Positions 27,006 to 36,016 of a stretch of 64,000 nt of DNA are shown here, in pieces. The stretch is from JBGAHD01 sp044226395 (GTDB taxonomy: Bacteria; Pseudomonadota; Gammaproteobacteria; Xanthomonadales; Ahniellaceae). The notes beneath the pieces were generated by a model. That model was not told the origin of the DNA. It was given only the letters and a program-made list of their open reading frames with translations, and did not search any database. Positions within the stretch are counted from its first letter, which is position 1; every line of letters begins with the position of its first letter. Where the stretch lies: the NCBI GenBank assembly GCA_044226395.1, contig JBGAHD010000001.1, positions 1-64,000 on the forward strand. Direction: 5' to 3'. A program made the translations under genes and the position numbers.

Positions 27006-27133
27006 TCGCGCGGGCCTGACGATCGTCGGCCCAATCGCTCCGTCGCGCCGCCAATCGCCCGATTCGCGGCCTGCGACACAATCCCATTTCTGGCGTTACG
27101 CACAATCGCCCGATCCTGACGTGGGGGTGGTCG

Positions 27134-29851
27134 ATGCGTGTCTCGGGAATTGTCCTGGCCTTGTCCGGACTGTCGTTGCTGTCGTCCGCGGTGCCGGTCC
27201 CCGCGCAGACCTTGCCCGCGGGGTTTCAGCGTCAGCAGGTGATCGGCGCGCGCTCGAACCCGACCGCGATCCGCTTCGCGCGCGATGGTCGCGTGTATGT
27301 GGCGCAGAAGTCGGGCGAGATCTTCGAATACGACAATCTGCTCGACACCAGCGGCACGCGGATCGCCGATCTGCGCACGCGCGTGCACAACTTCTGGGAC
27401 CGCGGCTTGCTGGGCCTGGCGCTCGATCCGGATTTTCCGGATGAGCCCTATCTCTATGTGCTCTACACCCACGACGCCGGCATCGGCGGCAATGCGCCGC
27501 GCTGGGGCGCGGTCGATCAATCGGGCGATGGCTGTGGTGGCGCCTTGTCGAATGGCGGACCGACCGCGTCGAATGGCGGTTGCGTGGTCAGTGGTCGCTT
27601 GTCGCGACTGACCTTGAGCAATGGCACGACCACCGAGCAGGTGCTGGTCGAGGATTGGTTTCAGCAGTATCCGAGTCATTCCATCGGCACGGTGCTGGTC
27701 GGCGCTGATGGCTTTTTGTACGCGGGTGCGGGCGATGGCGCGAGTTTCAATTTCACCGATTGGGGCCAATCGCAGAACGCGAATTTTCCCGACACCGATT
27801 CGCCCACCGATGAAGGTGGCGCTTTGCGCGCGCAGGACATTCGTTCGAGCGGCGATGCTTTGGGCTTGTCGGGCACCTTGATCCGCGTCGATCGGCGCAC
27901 GGGCGTGGCGGCGCCGGGCAATCCGCGCTTCGGCGCGGCGGGCGTTTCGGCTAATGAGCGGCGCGTGTTGGCGCATGGTTTTCGCAATCCGTTCCGCTTC
28001 ACGCAGCGATCGCCGACGAATGAAGTGTGGATCGGCGATGTCGGCTGGAATTCCTGGGAAGAGATCGACGTCGTGCCCGATCCCACCACGACTAGCACGA
28101 CCACGCCGACCAATCACGGGTGGCCCTGCTATGAAGGCGTCGATCGCCAAGGCGGCTACGACGCCGAGAACAAGCCCTTGTGCGAAACCTTGTACACCGC
28201 CGGCGCCAGCGCGGTGAAGGCGCCGTTCTACGCCTACGCGCATGCGATCAACACCGGCGCGTCGTGCACAGGGTCGGGCTCGGCGGTCAGTGGCCTCGCG
28301 TTCTATCGCGGTGGCGCGTATCCGGCGAGCTATCTCAATGCGCTGTTCTTCGCCGATTACAACCGCGATCAGATCTTCGCGCTTCGCGACGTCAATCTCG
28401 ACGGCGTGCCCGATGCGCCGACGCAATCGGGTTGCGGCTCCACGCCGGAGCCGACGCCGTATCTGTTCGTCAATGGCGGCGACATCAATGTCGTCGACCT
28501 CACGCGCGGGCCCGGTGGTGATTTGTTCTACGTGAGTCTCGATCAAGGCACGATCAGCCGCGTGACCTTCGGCGCCAATCGCGCGCCTTCGGCCGCCGTG
28601 CGTCTGGCCGCGGGCAATACCGTGCGCGGCGGCGCGCGCACGGTCGCGCTCGATGCCAGCAACACCGTCGATCCCGATGCCGGCGATACGCTGACTTATG
28701 CTTGGGATCTCGACGGCGACGGTCAGTTCGACGATGCCTCGGGCGTGAACCTGACCACGGCCAACGTGGTGCTGCCCGCGACCGCCGTGTGGCGCGTCGG
28801 CGTGCGCGTGAGCGATCAAACCGGCGCCAACGACAGCGCGCAATTGCGCGTGATCTCGGGCAACACGCCGCCGGTGGCGACGATCTCCGCGCCCACGTCA
28901 CCGGGCGCGCTGTTTCGCGTGGGCGATGTCTTGTTCGGCGCCGGCAGCGGCAGCGATGCGGAAGACGGCAATCTGCCCGCGGCCAATCTCGAGTGGACCT
29001 TGATCGTGCAGCACTGCTCGGACGAGACGTTTCTCGACTGCCACTCGCATCAAGTCACGTCGGGCACGGGGCCTTTCGTCAATTTCGACGCGCCCGATCA
29101 CGAGTATCCGTCCTTCCTGCGTCTGCGCCTGACCGCGACCGACAGCAACGGCGATGCCGCGCAAAGCCAAGTGGACATTCTGCCGGCCGTGGCCAATGTC
29201 ACCATGGCCACCGTGCCCGCGGGCCTGCAGCTCGCCGTCGGCAGCGCCGGCGCCACGACCACGCCCTTCGTGCACAAGAACATCGCCAACGGTGAGTTCT
29301 CGGTCAACGCCATCACGCCGCAAGTGCAAGGCGCGACCGAATACGCCTTCACGCAGTGGTCCGATGGCGGTACCGCCTCGCACCTCGCGCGCATCGCGCA
29401 GCCAGGCAATGCCACGCTGACCGCGACCTATGCCGCGCATGCGAATCCGGCCGTGGCGATCAGCGGCCGCACCTCGCGCGTCATCGCGGGCGATCCCTTC
29501 ACCTACACGATCACCGTGAGCAACCTCACCACGGTCCTCGTCAACGGCATCACCTACGCGCACACGCCACCGGCCGCCGTCGTCGGCGCCGCGTGGACCT
29601 GCACCGCGACGGGTGGCGCCACGTGTCCCGCCGCGAGCGGCACCGGCGCGATCAGCAACTCGGTGAACATGCCGGGCAACGCGACCCTGGTCTACGTCTT
29701 CCAGGGCACGCTGGCCGCGGCGCCGCCAGCGACCTTCACGATCACCGCCACCACCGCGCCGCCCAGTGGCTTGTTCGACAGCAATGTGGCCAACAACACC
29801 GCGAACGACTTGGTCGATACGCTGCGGATGTTCGCCAATGGCTTTGAGTGA
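27134..29851 (+). CDS. secreted PQQ-dependent sugar dehydrogenase-like protein with PKD and DUF11-like domains
   Basis: A 905-residue exported protein. After a signal peptide (ending VPVPAQ) comes a six-bladed propeller of the glucose/sorbosone dehydrogenase type (about 30-480), with GLLGLALDPDFP, GAGDGASFN and RNPFRFTQ as hallmarks. A PKD-like domain follows near 485-580 (VDPDAGDTLTYAWDLDGDG), then a further Ig-like region, and a DUF11-type domain near 770-880. The last residues are MFANGFE, a short tail also found on the protein at 32075-33790. The family oxidises aldose sugars using PQQ and calcium; no PQQ biosynthesis gene is in the window. Confidence 0.85.
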   Translation: MRVSGIVLALSGLSLLSSAVPVPAQTLPAGFQRQQVIGARSNPTAIRFARDGRVYVAQKSGEIFEYDNLLDTSGTRIADLRTRVHNFWDRGLLGLALDPDFPDEPYLYVLYTHDAGIGGNAPRWGAVDQSGDGCGGALSNGGPTASNGGCVVSGRLSRLTLSNGTTTEQVLVEDWFQQYPSHSIGTVLVGADGFLYAGAGDGASFNFTDWGQSQNANFPDTDSPTDEGGALRAQDIRSSGDALGLSGTLIRVDRRTGVAAPGNPRFGAAGVSANERRVLAHGFRNPFRFTQRSPTNEVWIGDVGWNSWEEIDVVPDPTTTSTTTPTNHGWPCYEGVDRQGGYDAENKPLCETLYTAGASAVKAPFYAYAHAINTGASCTGSGSAVSGLAFYRGGAYPASYLNALFFADYNRDQIFALRDVNLDGVPDAPTQSGCGSTPEPTPYLFVNGGDINVVDLTRGPGGDLFYVSLDQGTISRVTFGANRAPSAAVRLAAGNTVRGGARTVALDASNTVDPDAGDTLTYAWDLDGDGQFDDASGVNLTTANVVLPATAVWRVGVRVSDQTGANDSAQLRVISGNTPPVATISAPTSPGALFRVGDVLFGAGSGSDAEDGNLPAANLEWTLIVQHCSDETFLDCHSHQVTSGTGPFVNFDAPDHEYPSFLRLRLTATDSNGDAAQSQVDILPAVANVTMATVPAGLQLAVGSAGATTTPFVHKNIANGEFSVNAITPQVQGATEYAFTQWSDGGTASHLARIAQPGNATLTATYAAHANPAVAISGRTSRVIAGDPFTYTITVSNLTTVLVNGITYAHTPPAAVVGAAWTCTATGGATCPAASGTGAISNSVNMPGNATLVYVFQGTLAAAPPATFTITATTAPPSGLFDSNVANNTANDLVDTLRMFANGFE

Positions 29852-29917
29852 TACTTTCGCGGGGACGACAATGGACGATCGATCCATGGCTCGCGAGTAT
29901 CCGGGGGACCCAACGCC

Positions 29918-31048
29918 TTGGACGGAATGGCCAAAGCACTTGGATCGGACGCTGGGTCAAGCGCGAGTTCGACTGTCAGTAGTCCGAACTTTCTGATCCA
30001 TGCCCATAGCCCCCAAGTGAGACTCGCTTCTGGGGGCGCGCTGGTTGGGCTGCTTCGATGCCTTGTCAGAGTGTGCCTCGTAGTCGTGACGATGGCGCCG
30101 TTCATGGCATTCGCGCAAGGCGCTGACATATCCGTTCGATTCGAGTCTTCCGACACCGCAGTGACTCAAACGCGCGTTCCCGAGGTCCGTTTTGTCGTGC
30201 GTAACCTCGGGCCAAGCGCGGCAACTGGAGTCGTGGCCCGCACGCCTGCGGCATTTCCAGTTCCAGCGCAGGAGCTTGCCATCACTTCCACCTGTTCCCT
30301 GGTGACCAGCGGAGCCGCAAACGCCGTCGAGTTTTCATGGAGCATCGGAACGCTTGCCGCGGGCGCGGAGGCGACGTGCACGGTGACGCTTCGCGCATTG
30401 CCACTCTCGATGTCGCGCGTGATGAGTTTCCTCTTCCTAGTGAGCTCCGATTCGTCGGATCCCGTGAGCAACAACAACATCGCCGGGCCGACGCTCGCGG
30501 TGTCCTCGTTTGATCTTGTCTCGGATATCAGGCTTTCGGTCCAGGTACTTCCGTCTGCTGGGATACTTCCTACCGATGGAACCGCTCGTCTACAAATTAC
30601 ATTGTCCAATCGTGGGCCCGACAGAGCATCATTCACTCAGGCCGTTACGGACTACTACGATTCCCCGTTTTTCATTCCGGGCTATCCATTTGAGTTGTTC
30701 AGTGTTCCAGAAGACCCTTGCAGCACGAGGATCGCTGTCGAACTGAGTTCTTCTCAAGTGTTCACGGGACCGGCAAACGGTCTTGGTGTCGGCGAGTCGA
30801 TCACCTGTGTCATCGGCATTTCGCCGAATAGAGCGAGCAACGTCGGCAATTACGCCTTTGGGGTCAGCTCCTACGTTAGTGGGTTTGGCTCGCGAGACCC
30901 GGATTTGAGCAACAACTCGACCGCTGTCGTTCTCGCGATTGGTTCCGTCGAACCCGTTCCCTCAAGCGACTCCAGGATGCTTGTGTTGCTCGCGGTTCTA
31001 ATATTGACCGTCGGAACCTTGGCTAGCCTGAGATCAAGAAGGGTCTGA
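29918..31048 (+). CDS. exported DUF11-like protein with C-terminal sorting-type anchor
   Basis: A 376-residue protein of Ig-like, DUF11-type repeats (VRNLGPSAATGVV, LSNRGPDRASFT, VSNNNIAGP, DLSNNSTAVV), typical of surface or secreted proteins. The C-terminus has Pro-Ser, a hydrophobic segment (MLVLLAVLILTVGTLASL) and a basic end RSRRV, the layout of PEP-CTERM/IPTL-CTERM sorting signals. A hydrophobic stretch at 41-66 is the probable signal peptide, so the true start may be later than 29918, for example GTG at 30017. Its composition is less GC-biased than its neighbours. It follows the sugar dehydrogenase by 66 bases. I see no gene in 31049-31239. Confidence 0.65.
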   Translation: MDGMAKALGSDAGSSASSTVSSPNFLIHAHSPQVRLASGGALVGLLRCLVRVCLVVVTMAPFMAFAQGADISVRFESSDTAVTQTRVPEVRFVVRNLGPSAATGVVARTPAAFPVPAQELAITSTCSLVTSGAANAVEFSWSIGTLAAGAEATCTVTLRALPLSMSRVMSFLFLVSSDSSDPVSNNNIAGPTLAVSSFDLVSDIRLSVQVLPSAGILPTDGTARLQITLSNRGPDRASFTQAVTDYYDSPFFIPGYPFELFSVPEDPCSTRIAVELSSSQVFTGPANGLGVGESITCVIGISPNRASNVGNYAFGVSSYVSGFGSRDPDLSNNSTAVVLAIGSVEPVPSSDSRMLVLLAVLILTVGTLASLRSRRV

Positions 31049-31239
31049 GCGTGTTGTGAGCGGCGAAAAGGTGAATCTAACAAATCGCTGGCTCACCTCG
31101 ACATTCCGTAGAGAAACTCAAAGCCCCTCAAGCAAGATCGCGCGATACCCAGGGCTCACGAGTGCTTCGACGTGATCAATCTGAAGTTTCCCCCTCGAAG
31201 TGGTATGAGGATGAGTCTGCAAAAGGCTTCCAGCAGCCG

Positions 31240-32004
31240 CTACTGACGAAACGACGGATCAATCCGATCGAGCTTGCGCAACAACGCCGGCCACGCGAGT
31301 TGTCCACCGAGTTGCTTGGTGACTTGCGTGGCCTGTTGTTGCGCGGTGTCGAGGATGGGCTTGGGGATGGGCACGAGTTCGCCGCCGGCTTGCGCGCGTA
31401 CTTGGATCTGACAGGCTGTCTCGAAGCCGTACATCGCGAGGAAGGCGTCGGGAATAGTCGACGCGACGGTTAGCAGGCCGTGATTGCGCAGCATCAGGAA
31501 AGTCTTGTTGCCGAGGTCGCGCACGAGGCGCGGTTTCTCGTCATCGCGCAGGGCCACGCCTTCGTAATCGTGATAGCCGAGGCTCGAAAGCACGAAGATC
31601 GATTGCTGCGAGATCGGCAGCACGCCACCGCGTTGCGCCGATACCGCGACGCCCGCGACGGTGTGCGTGTGCAGCACGCAGCCGACGTCGGGCCGCGCGG
31701 CGTGGATGGCGCTGTGGATGACGAAGCCGGCGGGGTTGATCGGCCAATGCGCCTCGCCGACGATCTGGCCGTGGATGTCGACCTTGATCAGGCTCGAGGC
31801 CGTGATCTCGTCGAACAGCGCGCCATACGGGTTGATCAGGAAATGCTCCTGCGGCCCGGGCACCTTGGCCGAGATGTGCGTGAACACCAGATCGCTCCAG
31901 CCGTAGTGCGCGATCAAGCGATAGCACGCGGCCAGATCGACGCGCACGCGCCATTCTTCGGGCGAAACTTGCGCGTGCAGTTGCGGACGGATGAGGGTGG
32001 ACAT
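31240..32004 (-). CDS. class II aldolase/adducin-family protein
   Basis: A 254-residue protein of the class II aldolase/adducin fold. Zinc-binding histidines are visible in VLHTHTVAG and RNHGLLTV, with the N-terminal FTHISAKVPG typical of the family. Catalytic members (fuculose- or ribulose-phosphate aldolases and epimerases) use these histidines; this subgroup is often annotated only to family level. The ATG at 32004 has a perfect AGGAGG seven bases upstream. It is downstream of, and on the same strand as, the heparinase-like gene (70-bp gap). Confidence 0.88.
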   Translation of the reverse strand: MSTLIRPQLHAQVSPEEWRVRVDLAACYRLIAHYGWSDLVFTHISAKVPGPQEHFLINPYGALFDEITASSLIKVDIHGQIVGEAHWPINPAGFVIHSAIHAARPDVGCVLHTHTVAGVAVSAQRGGVLPISQQSIFVLSSLGYHDYEGVALRDDEKPRLVRDLGNKTFLMLRNHGLLTVASTIPDAFLAMYGFETACQIQVRAQAGGELVPIPKPILDTAQQQATQVTKQLGGQLAWPALLRKLDRIDPSFRQ

Positions 32005-32074
32005 GGCGGCCTCCTGCGCGGGATGCCGCTTTGTCGCGCCGATGGCGCGCGCTTGTCAATGGCGCGCGTCGCGT

Positions 32075-33790
32075 TTACTCGAAGCCGTTGGCGAACAACG
32101 CCAGATCGTCGGCCAGTTCCACCACGAAGCGATTGCCGCTGCCACGCACTTCGAGTTTGTAGCCGGAGCGGAACTCGTCGGCATCGAGCGTGCGCCAATC
32201 GAGCACGGTAATGGTCGCGTCGGTGGGTTCGACCACGTGGATACTCAGCTGACCCGCGCGCGCGTCGCGGCCATTGACCACGGGCGCGACGGGGACGTTG
32301 AGTTGCCACACGGCCTGCACGCCCGCGCCGATCGCGAACTGATCGGTCACGCGCACGGCGCGCTGAGCGAAGCGAAGTTGGCGCGTCCATTGCGTCACCG
32401 CGGCGGTGGCGCCATAGGCCGGAGTGAGGTTCGCGTCGAGGACGAGGGCGCCATCGCCGCCAGTGGAAACCGCCAGCGTCGAGGTCGTGCCTTCGACCTG
32501 GCGGACGGTGTTGCCACCGGAAATGAAGCGCACCACGTTGTGCACTTCGGGGCCTTGCTGGATGCCGCTATGCGTCCAGATGTTTTCCGTCACCGCGAGC
32601 CAGTCGCGGGCGTACAGGGTGAACGCGCCCTGATCCTGATGCGCGTGCGATTGATCGTAGGTGCCGGCGACCAGCGATAGCCAGAACGCCTGCGTGCCCC
32701 AATCGCTGCGCGCGAAAAAATGCCCCACGCCCGTGGCGTGATAGGTCAACGCCGTCGGTGTCGTCGGGTTGTTGCCGGCCGGCAGCAGATCGTGCCGGAA
32801 GTTGAAGCCCGAGGTCATCGCCGGCACCGAGATGCCGTTGAGCCACCACGCCGCGCGCGATCGTTGCGCGGCATTGCTCGACAAGGCCGTGGCCTGCAAG
32901 ACGAGATTGCGCTGATAGTCGTACAGCGCGGGCACCGACACGCGCGCCTGATCGCCGATGGGCGCGAAGTGATCGCGCGTGGGCACGGTGGCGTGAATCC
33001 AGTAGTCGATGGTGTCGGTGGCGTGCGTGCTGGCGGCCGAGAGATTGGTGCCCGTGCTGTCGCGCCACAGACGATAGATCTCGAACAAGCGCATGTGCGA
33101 GGTGCCGTAGCCCGTGCCTTCGCGGCTGCCGCCACCGGTGAGGTTGGCGTAATAGGCCGTCAGCGGCGGAAACTTCTGTTGTTCGAGAAACGTGCGCCAG
33201 TTCGTGCTGTTGCTGGCCAGCGCCCACATCATGGTCGCCTGCAGAAAACTGAAGTGATAGTTGTTGCCCGGATCGTTGATCGACCAGCCCGACCACGGTT
33301 GCGCCGTGCCGCCCCATTGCGCCTGGGTCGGATGCCAGACATTCCACACGGCCTGTTCGGCGTAAGCGGCCCAGCGCGTGCGTTGCGATGGAGTGACGAA
33401 GGCCGCGCACCAGTCATAGGTCAGCGCGAGTTCGCCGATCATCTCGCCGACGTACAAATACGAATCGCCCGTGACCTCGGGACGTTGGCCCAGCGCGATC
33501 TGCGCCTCGGCCTGACTGACTTGCGACTCGACCATCTGCACGGCCAACTGGCAGTACGGCGCCGATGAGGTCAGGCGATAGGCATACGCCGCATCAATCG
33601 CCGAGAAGCCATAACCCGGCTGACCGGCCACGGCCTGATTGACGAAGCCGATGAAGCGCGTGTACGCGGTCGATTGCGTGTCGACCATGCTCAGGTCGAT
33701 GGTGATCGCGGCGCGCGCGGGCGCGCCGAGGCCGAGCAGCGCGATCAGCGCCAGGCCCGCGGCCCAGCCTTTCGGGAACTTGCGATTCAT
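32075..33790 (-). CDS. secreted heparinase II/III-like polysaccharide lyase
   Basis: The 571-residue product has a signal peptide ending GAPARA, an alpha-helical toroid half and a C-terminal beta-sheet half, the architecture of heparinase II/III-like lyases. The block SHAHQDQGAFTLYARDWLA carries the conserved His/Asp residues of that fold, and NNYHFSFLQA and GSREGTGYG lie in the toroid. It ends LALFANGFE, the same short tail as the protein at 27134-29851. The natural polysaccharide is unknown. A clear ribosome-binding site is not seen before the ATG. Confidence 0.75.
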   Translation of the reverse strand: MNRKFPKGWAAGLALIALLGLGAPARAAITIDLSMVDTQSTAYTRFIGFVNQAVAGQPGYGFSAIDAAYAYRLTSSAPYCQLAVQMVESQVSQAEAQIALGQRPEVTGDSYLYVGEMIGELALTYDWCAAFVTPSQRTRWAAYAEQAVWNVWHPTQAQWGGTAQPWSGWSINDPGNNYHFSFLQATMMWALASNSTNWRTFLEQQKFPPLTAYYANLTGGGSREGTGYGTSHMRLFEIYRLWRDSTGTNLSAASTHATDTIDYWIHATVPTRDHFAPIGDQARVSVPALYDYQRNLVLQATALSSNAAQRSRAAWWLNGISVPAMTSGFNFRHDLLPAGNNPTTPTALTYHATGVGHFFARSDWGTQAFWLSLVAGTYDQSHAHQDQGAFTLYARDWLAVTENIWTHSGIQQGPEVHNVVRFISGGNTVRQVEGTTSTLAVSTGGDGALVLDANLTPAYGATAAVTQWTRQLRFAQRAVRVTDQFAIGAGVQAVWQLNVPVAPVVNGRDARAGQLSIHVVEPTDATITVLDWRTLDADEFRSGYKLEVRGSGNRFVVELADDLALFANGFE

Positions 33791-33892
33791 ATCAATTAGG
33801 AACGTCGGCCGGCGCGCGATTGGGACATGCGCGCAGCCTAGCCCCGCGCCCGCCGCGCGACTGCGGCTTGCGCCACAGTTGCCGAGGGCGGC

Positions 33893-34855
33893 TCAGTGCG
33901 CGGCGGCGGCGATGACGCGCGTGTCGCGTTGCAGCGCTTCGATCAGGGGCGGCAGGAACAAACTCAAGACGTGTTGCCAGGCGAGCAGGGTCAGGGCCAG
34001 TTCCGCGCGCGAGACGAACTGGATGTAGACGCGCAAGGTATCGGGCAGGGCTTCCTCGAGGTGGATCGCGTGTTCCTCGCGCTCCTGGTCCGGGCCGTCG
34101 AGCGATGCGCGCGTGATCAGGGCGAGCTTGATCGCGAGCGTGCCCGAGGTCGTCATCAGTTTGCGCGAGCGCGGCGCGACGCTGGCCATGGGCTTGGCGA
34201 TGAGATAGGTGTCCGACGTGCCGGGCCAGATCAGGGCAGGGCACGAGCCATCGGCCGCCGGCAGATCGCGCGATTGGGGTTGCAAGGGCGCGAGCACGCC
34301 AGCGAGGTGACGCGCGGCGTAGCCTTGCAGCGTGACATCGTCGAGCTCGGCCGGCAGATCGCGCATCAGGTCGACCAAGGTATCGAGGTGACGCAGGAGT
34401 TCGCGCGACTTGCGCGCGTCGTGCTCGGCGTAGGCGTGGGGTTGACCGATCGGTCCCGACAGATGTTCGCGCTCGCGCTGGCGGTAGTACTCGCGCGCGC
34501 ACGGCGACAGTTCCACCAGGTGGCGCGTCAGCGGTTGGCGGAACAGCGGCGTCACCGGGCCGTCGGTGCGCAGCCGCGCGAGCTTGCGCGCGTTGAGCCA
34601 GGCGGAGCGGCAGTTGGCATGGTCGGTCAGGATCACGACGCTGGGGTCATCGACCAGCATCACTTCGCGCATGAACTCGCGCTCGTACTGACGATGTTCC
34701 AGCCAGTCGCCGCCGGCGGCGATCTCGCGCATGCGGTCGCGCTGCGCGAAGCACGCCTCTAAACCCCGCGCGCGCAGGGCGTCGAACAGATCGTCGAGAC
34801 GGTTGATCCACGCGGCGCCGGCCAAGCGCGCGCGCGCGGTTCGGATCGGGTCCAT
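33893..34855 (-). CDS. hypothetical protein
   Basis: A 320-residue, mainly helical, Arg/Leu-rich protein without signal peptide or membrane segment. It has one central segment with better-conserved character (CPALIWPGTSDTYLIAKPMAS). I do not recognise the family. The start is well supported by GAGGAG upstream of the ATG at 34855. It is the first of several minus-strand genes with ordinary spacing; co-transcription with the TerB-like gene upstream (118-bp gap) is possible. Confidence 0.6.
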   Translation of the reverse strand: MDPIRTARARLAGAAWINRLDDLFDALRARGLEACFAQRDRMREIAAGGDWLEHRQYEREFMREVMLVDDPSVVILTDHANCRSAWLNARKLARLRTDGPVTPLFRQPLTRHLVELSPCAREYYRQREREHLSGPIGQPHAYAEHDARKSRELLRHLDTLVDLMRDLPAELDDVTLQGYAARHLAGVLAPLQPQSRDLPAADGSCPALIWPGTSDTYLIAKPMASVAPRSRKLMTTSGTLAIKLALITRASLDGPDQEREEHAIHLEEALPDTLRVYIQFVSRAELALTLLAWQHVLSLFLPPLIEALQRDTRVIAAAAH

Positions 34856-34973
34856 GCCACTCCTCGCCAGTCATCGGGCGCGTCGCGCGGGCGACGCCTT
34901 GCCGGTTTCTGCGTGGAGTGGGTGCGCTGACTGTCAGACGCGACGCGCGACGGCCGTGGCCGCCGCGCCGGTT

Positions 34974-35459
34974 TCAGCCCGTGGCGAGCGTCTTCAAGCG
35001 GGTATCGAGCATGTCCTTGGGGTAGCCCATCGCGGCCGTGACTTCGGTGAGGAATTCACGTTCGCGCGGCCGCAGACGCCCATCGGCGCCGGCCAGGCGC
35101 AGCAGGGAGTCGTACAAGCGCAGGGCCTCGGACGAGCCGGCCGGATGCACGGCCAGGAAGCGGCCGAGTTCGTTGTTGACGTCGAGCAGCTTCTTGCGTC
35201 CGCGCTCGAAGCTGTCCATGGCGACCTCGCGGCCGCGCAAGGGCAGCTTGAGTTCGTCCATCAAGGCATTGACGAAATCGGTCTCGTGGCTGGTGACGAT
35301 GCTGTCGGCGCGCGCCAGGGCGCCGAGCAGGCCGAACAGCACCTCGAGATTGAGCTCGAGCGTTTGATCGATCTTGCCGCTGGCGAACAGTTCGCCGAAC
35401 GACATCCGCCAGTCGCGCAGGGTCGCCCCCAGTCCGCTGGGTTTATCAGGATTGGCCAT
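34974..35459 (-). CDS. TerB/DjlA-N-like protein
   Basis: A 161-residue protein resembling the TerB / N-terminal DjlA domain: FGLLGALARADSIVTSHETDF and RLAGADGRLRPREREFL show the paired helical, acidic metal-binding-like motifs (AxADG.. and E..F). The family occurs in tellurite-resistance proteins and in co-chaperones attached to the membrane, but this one has no J domain and no membrane segment, so the role is unknown. A GGGGA motif precedes the ATG at 35459. Confidence 0.75.
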   Translation of the reverse strand: MANPDKPSGLGATLRDWRMSFGELFASGKIDQTLELNLEVLFGLLGALARADSIVTSHETDFVNALMDELKLPLRGREVAMDSFERGRKKLLDVNNELGRFLAVHPAGSSEALRLYDSLLRLAGADGRLRPREREFLTEVTAAMGYPKDMLDTRLKTLATG

Positions 35460-35578
35460 GGTCTTTTCGATCCCCGGAAAGTCCCCGGCCCCGATGCTGC
35501 GCTGTTTTGGCGTCGCTGAAAAGGGGGCGGGCGCGGACGATCGACGAAGGTTTGAAGTTTGGCCCGGCGCGATGCGGC

Positions 35579-35977
35579 TCAGGCGCTGGCGCTGGGCTGG
35601 AGCAGATCCCAGCGATTGCCGTACTTGTCGGTGAACACGGCGACCGTGCCATAGGGTTCGTGCCGCGGCGCCTCGGCGAAACGCACGCCATGGGCCACCA
35701 TGTGCGCGTGGTCGCGCGCGAAGTCATCGGTGTACAAGAACAGAAACACGCGCCCACCGCATTGCTGGCCGATCTGCGCCCGCTGCTCGGGCGTGGCCGC
35801 GCGCGCCAGCAGCAGGCGCGTCGTGGCCTCGGCGCTGGGCGCGACCAGGACCCAGCGCTTATCCGGACCTTGCGGCGTGTCCTCGATCAGCACGAAGCGC
35901 AGGTCGCGCGTGTAGTGCGCGATGGCGGTGTCGTAGTCGTCGACGAGGATGCTGACGCAGGCCAGATGACGGTTCAT
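35579..35977 (-). CDS. VOC-family (glyoxalase/bleomycin-resistance-like) protein
   Basis: This 132-residue protein shows the paired beta-alpha-beta-beta-beta modules of the vicinal oxygen chelate fold. It has a first-strand His (NRHLACVSILVDDYDTAI), Glu/Tyr-rich middle strands (GRVFLFLYTDDF) and the C-terminal VFTDKYGNRWDLLQP. Members include glyoxalase I, dioxygenases and antibiotic-binding proteins. Substrate cannot be predicted. It lies between a TerB-like gene and a serine hydrolase gene. Confidence 0.88.
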   Translation of the reverse strand: MNRHLACVSILVDDYDTAIAHYTRDLRFVLIEDTPQGPDKRWVLVAPSAEATTRLLLARAATPEQRAQIGQQCGGRVFLFLYTDDFARDHAHMVAHGVRFAEAPRHEPYGTVAVFTDKYGNRWDLLQPSASA

Positions 35978-36016
35978 GGGCGGTCTCGCGAGGGGCGCGA
36001 GACCTTAGCACGCGGG

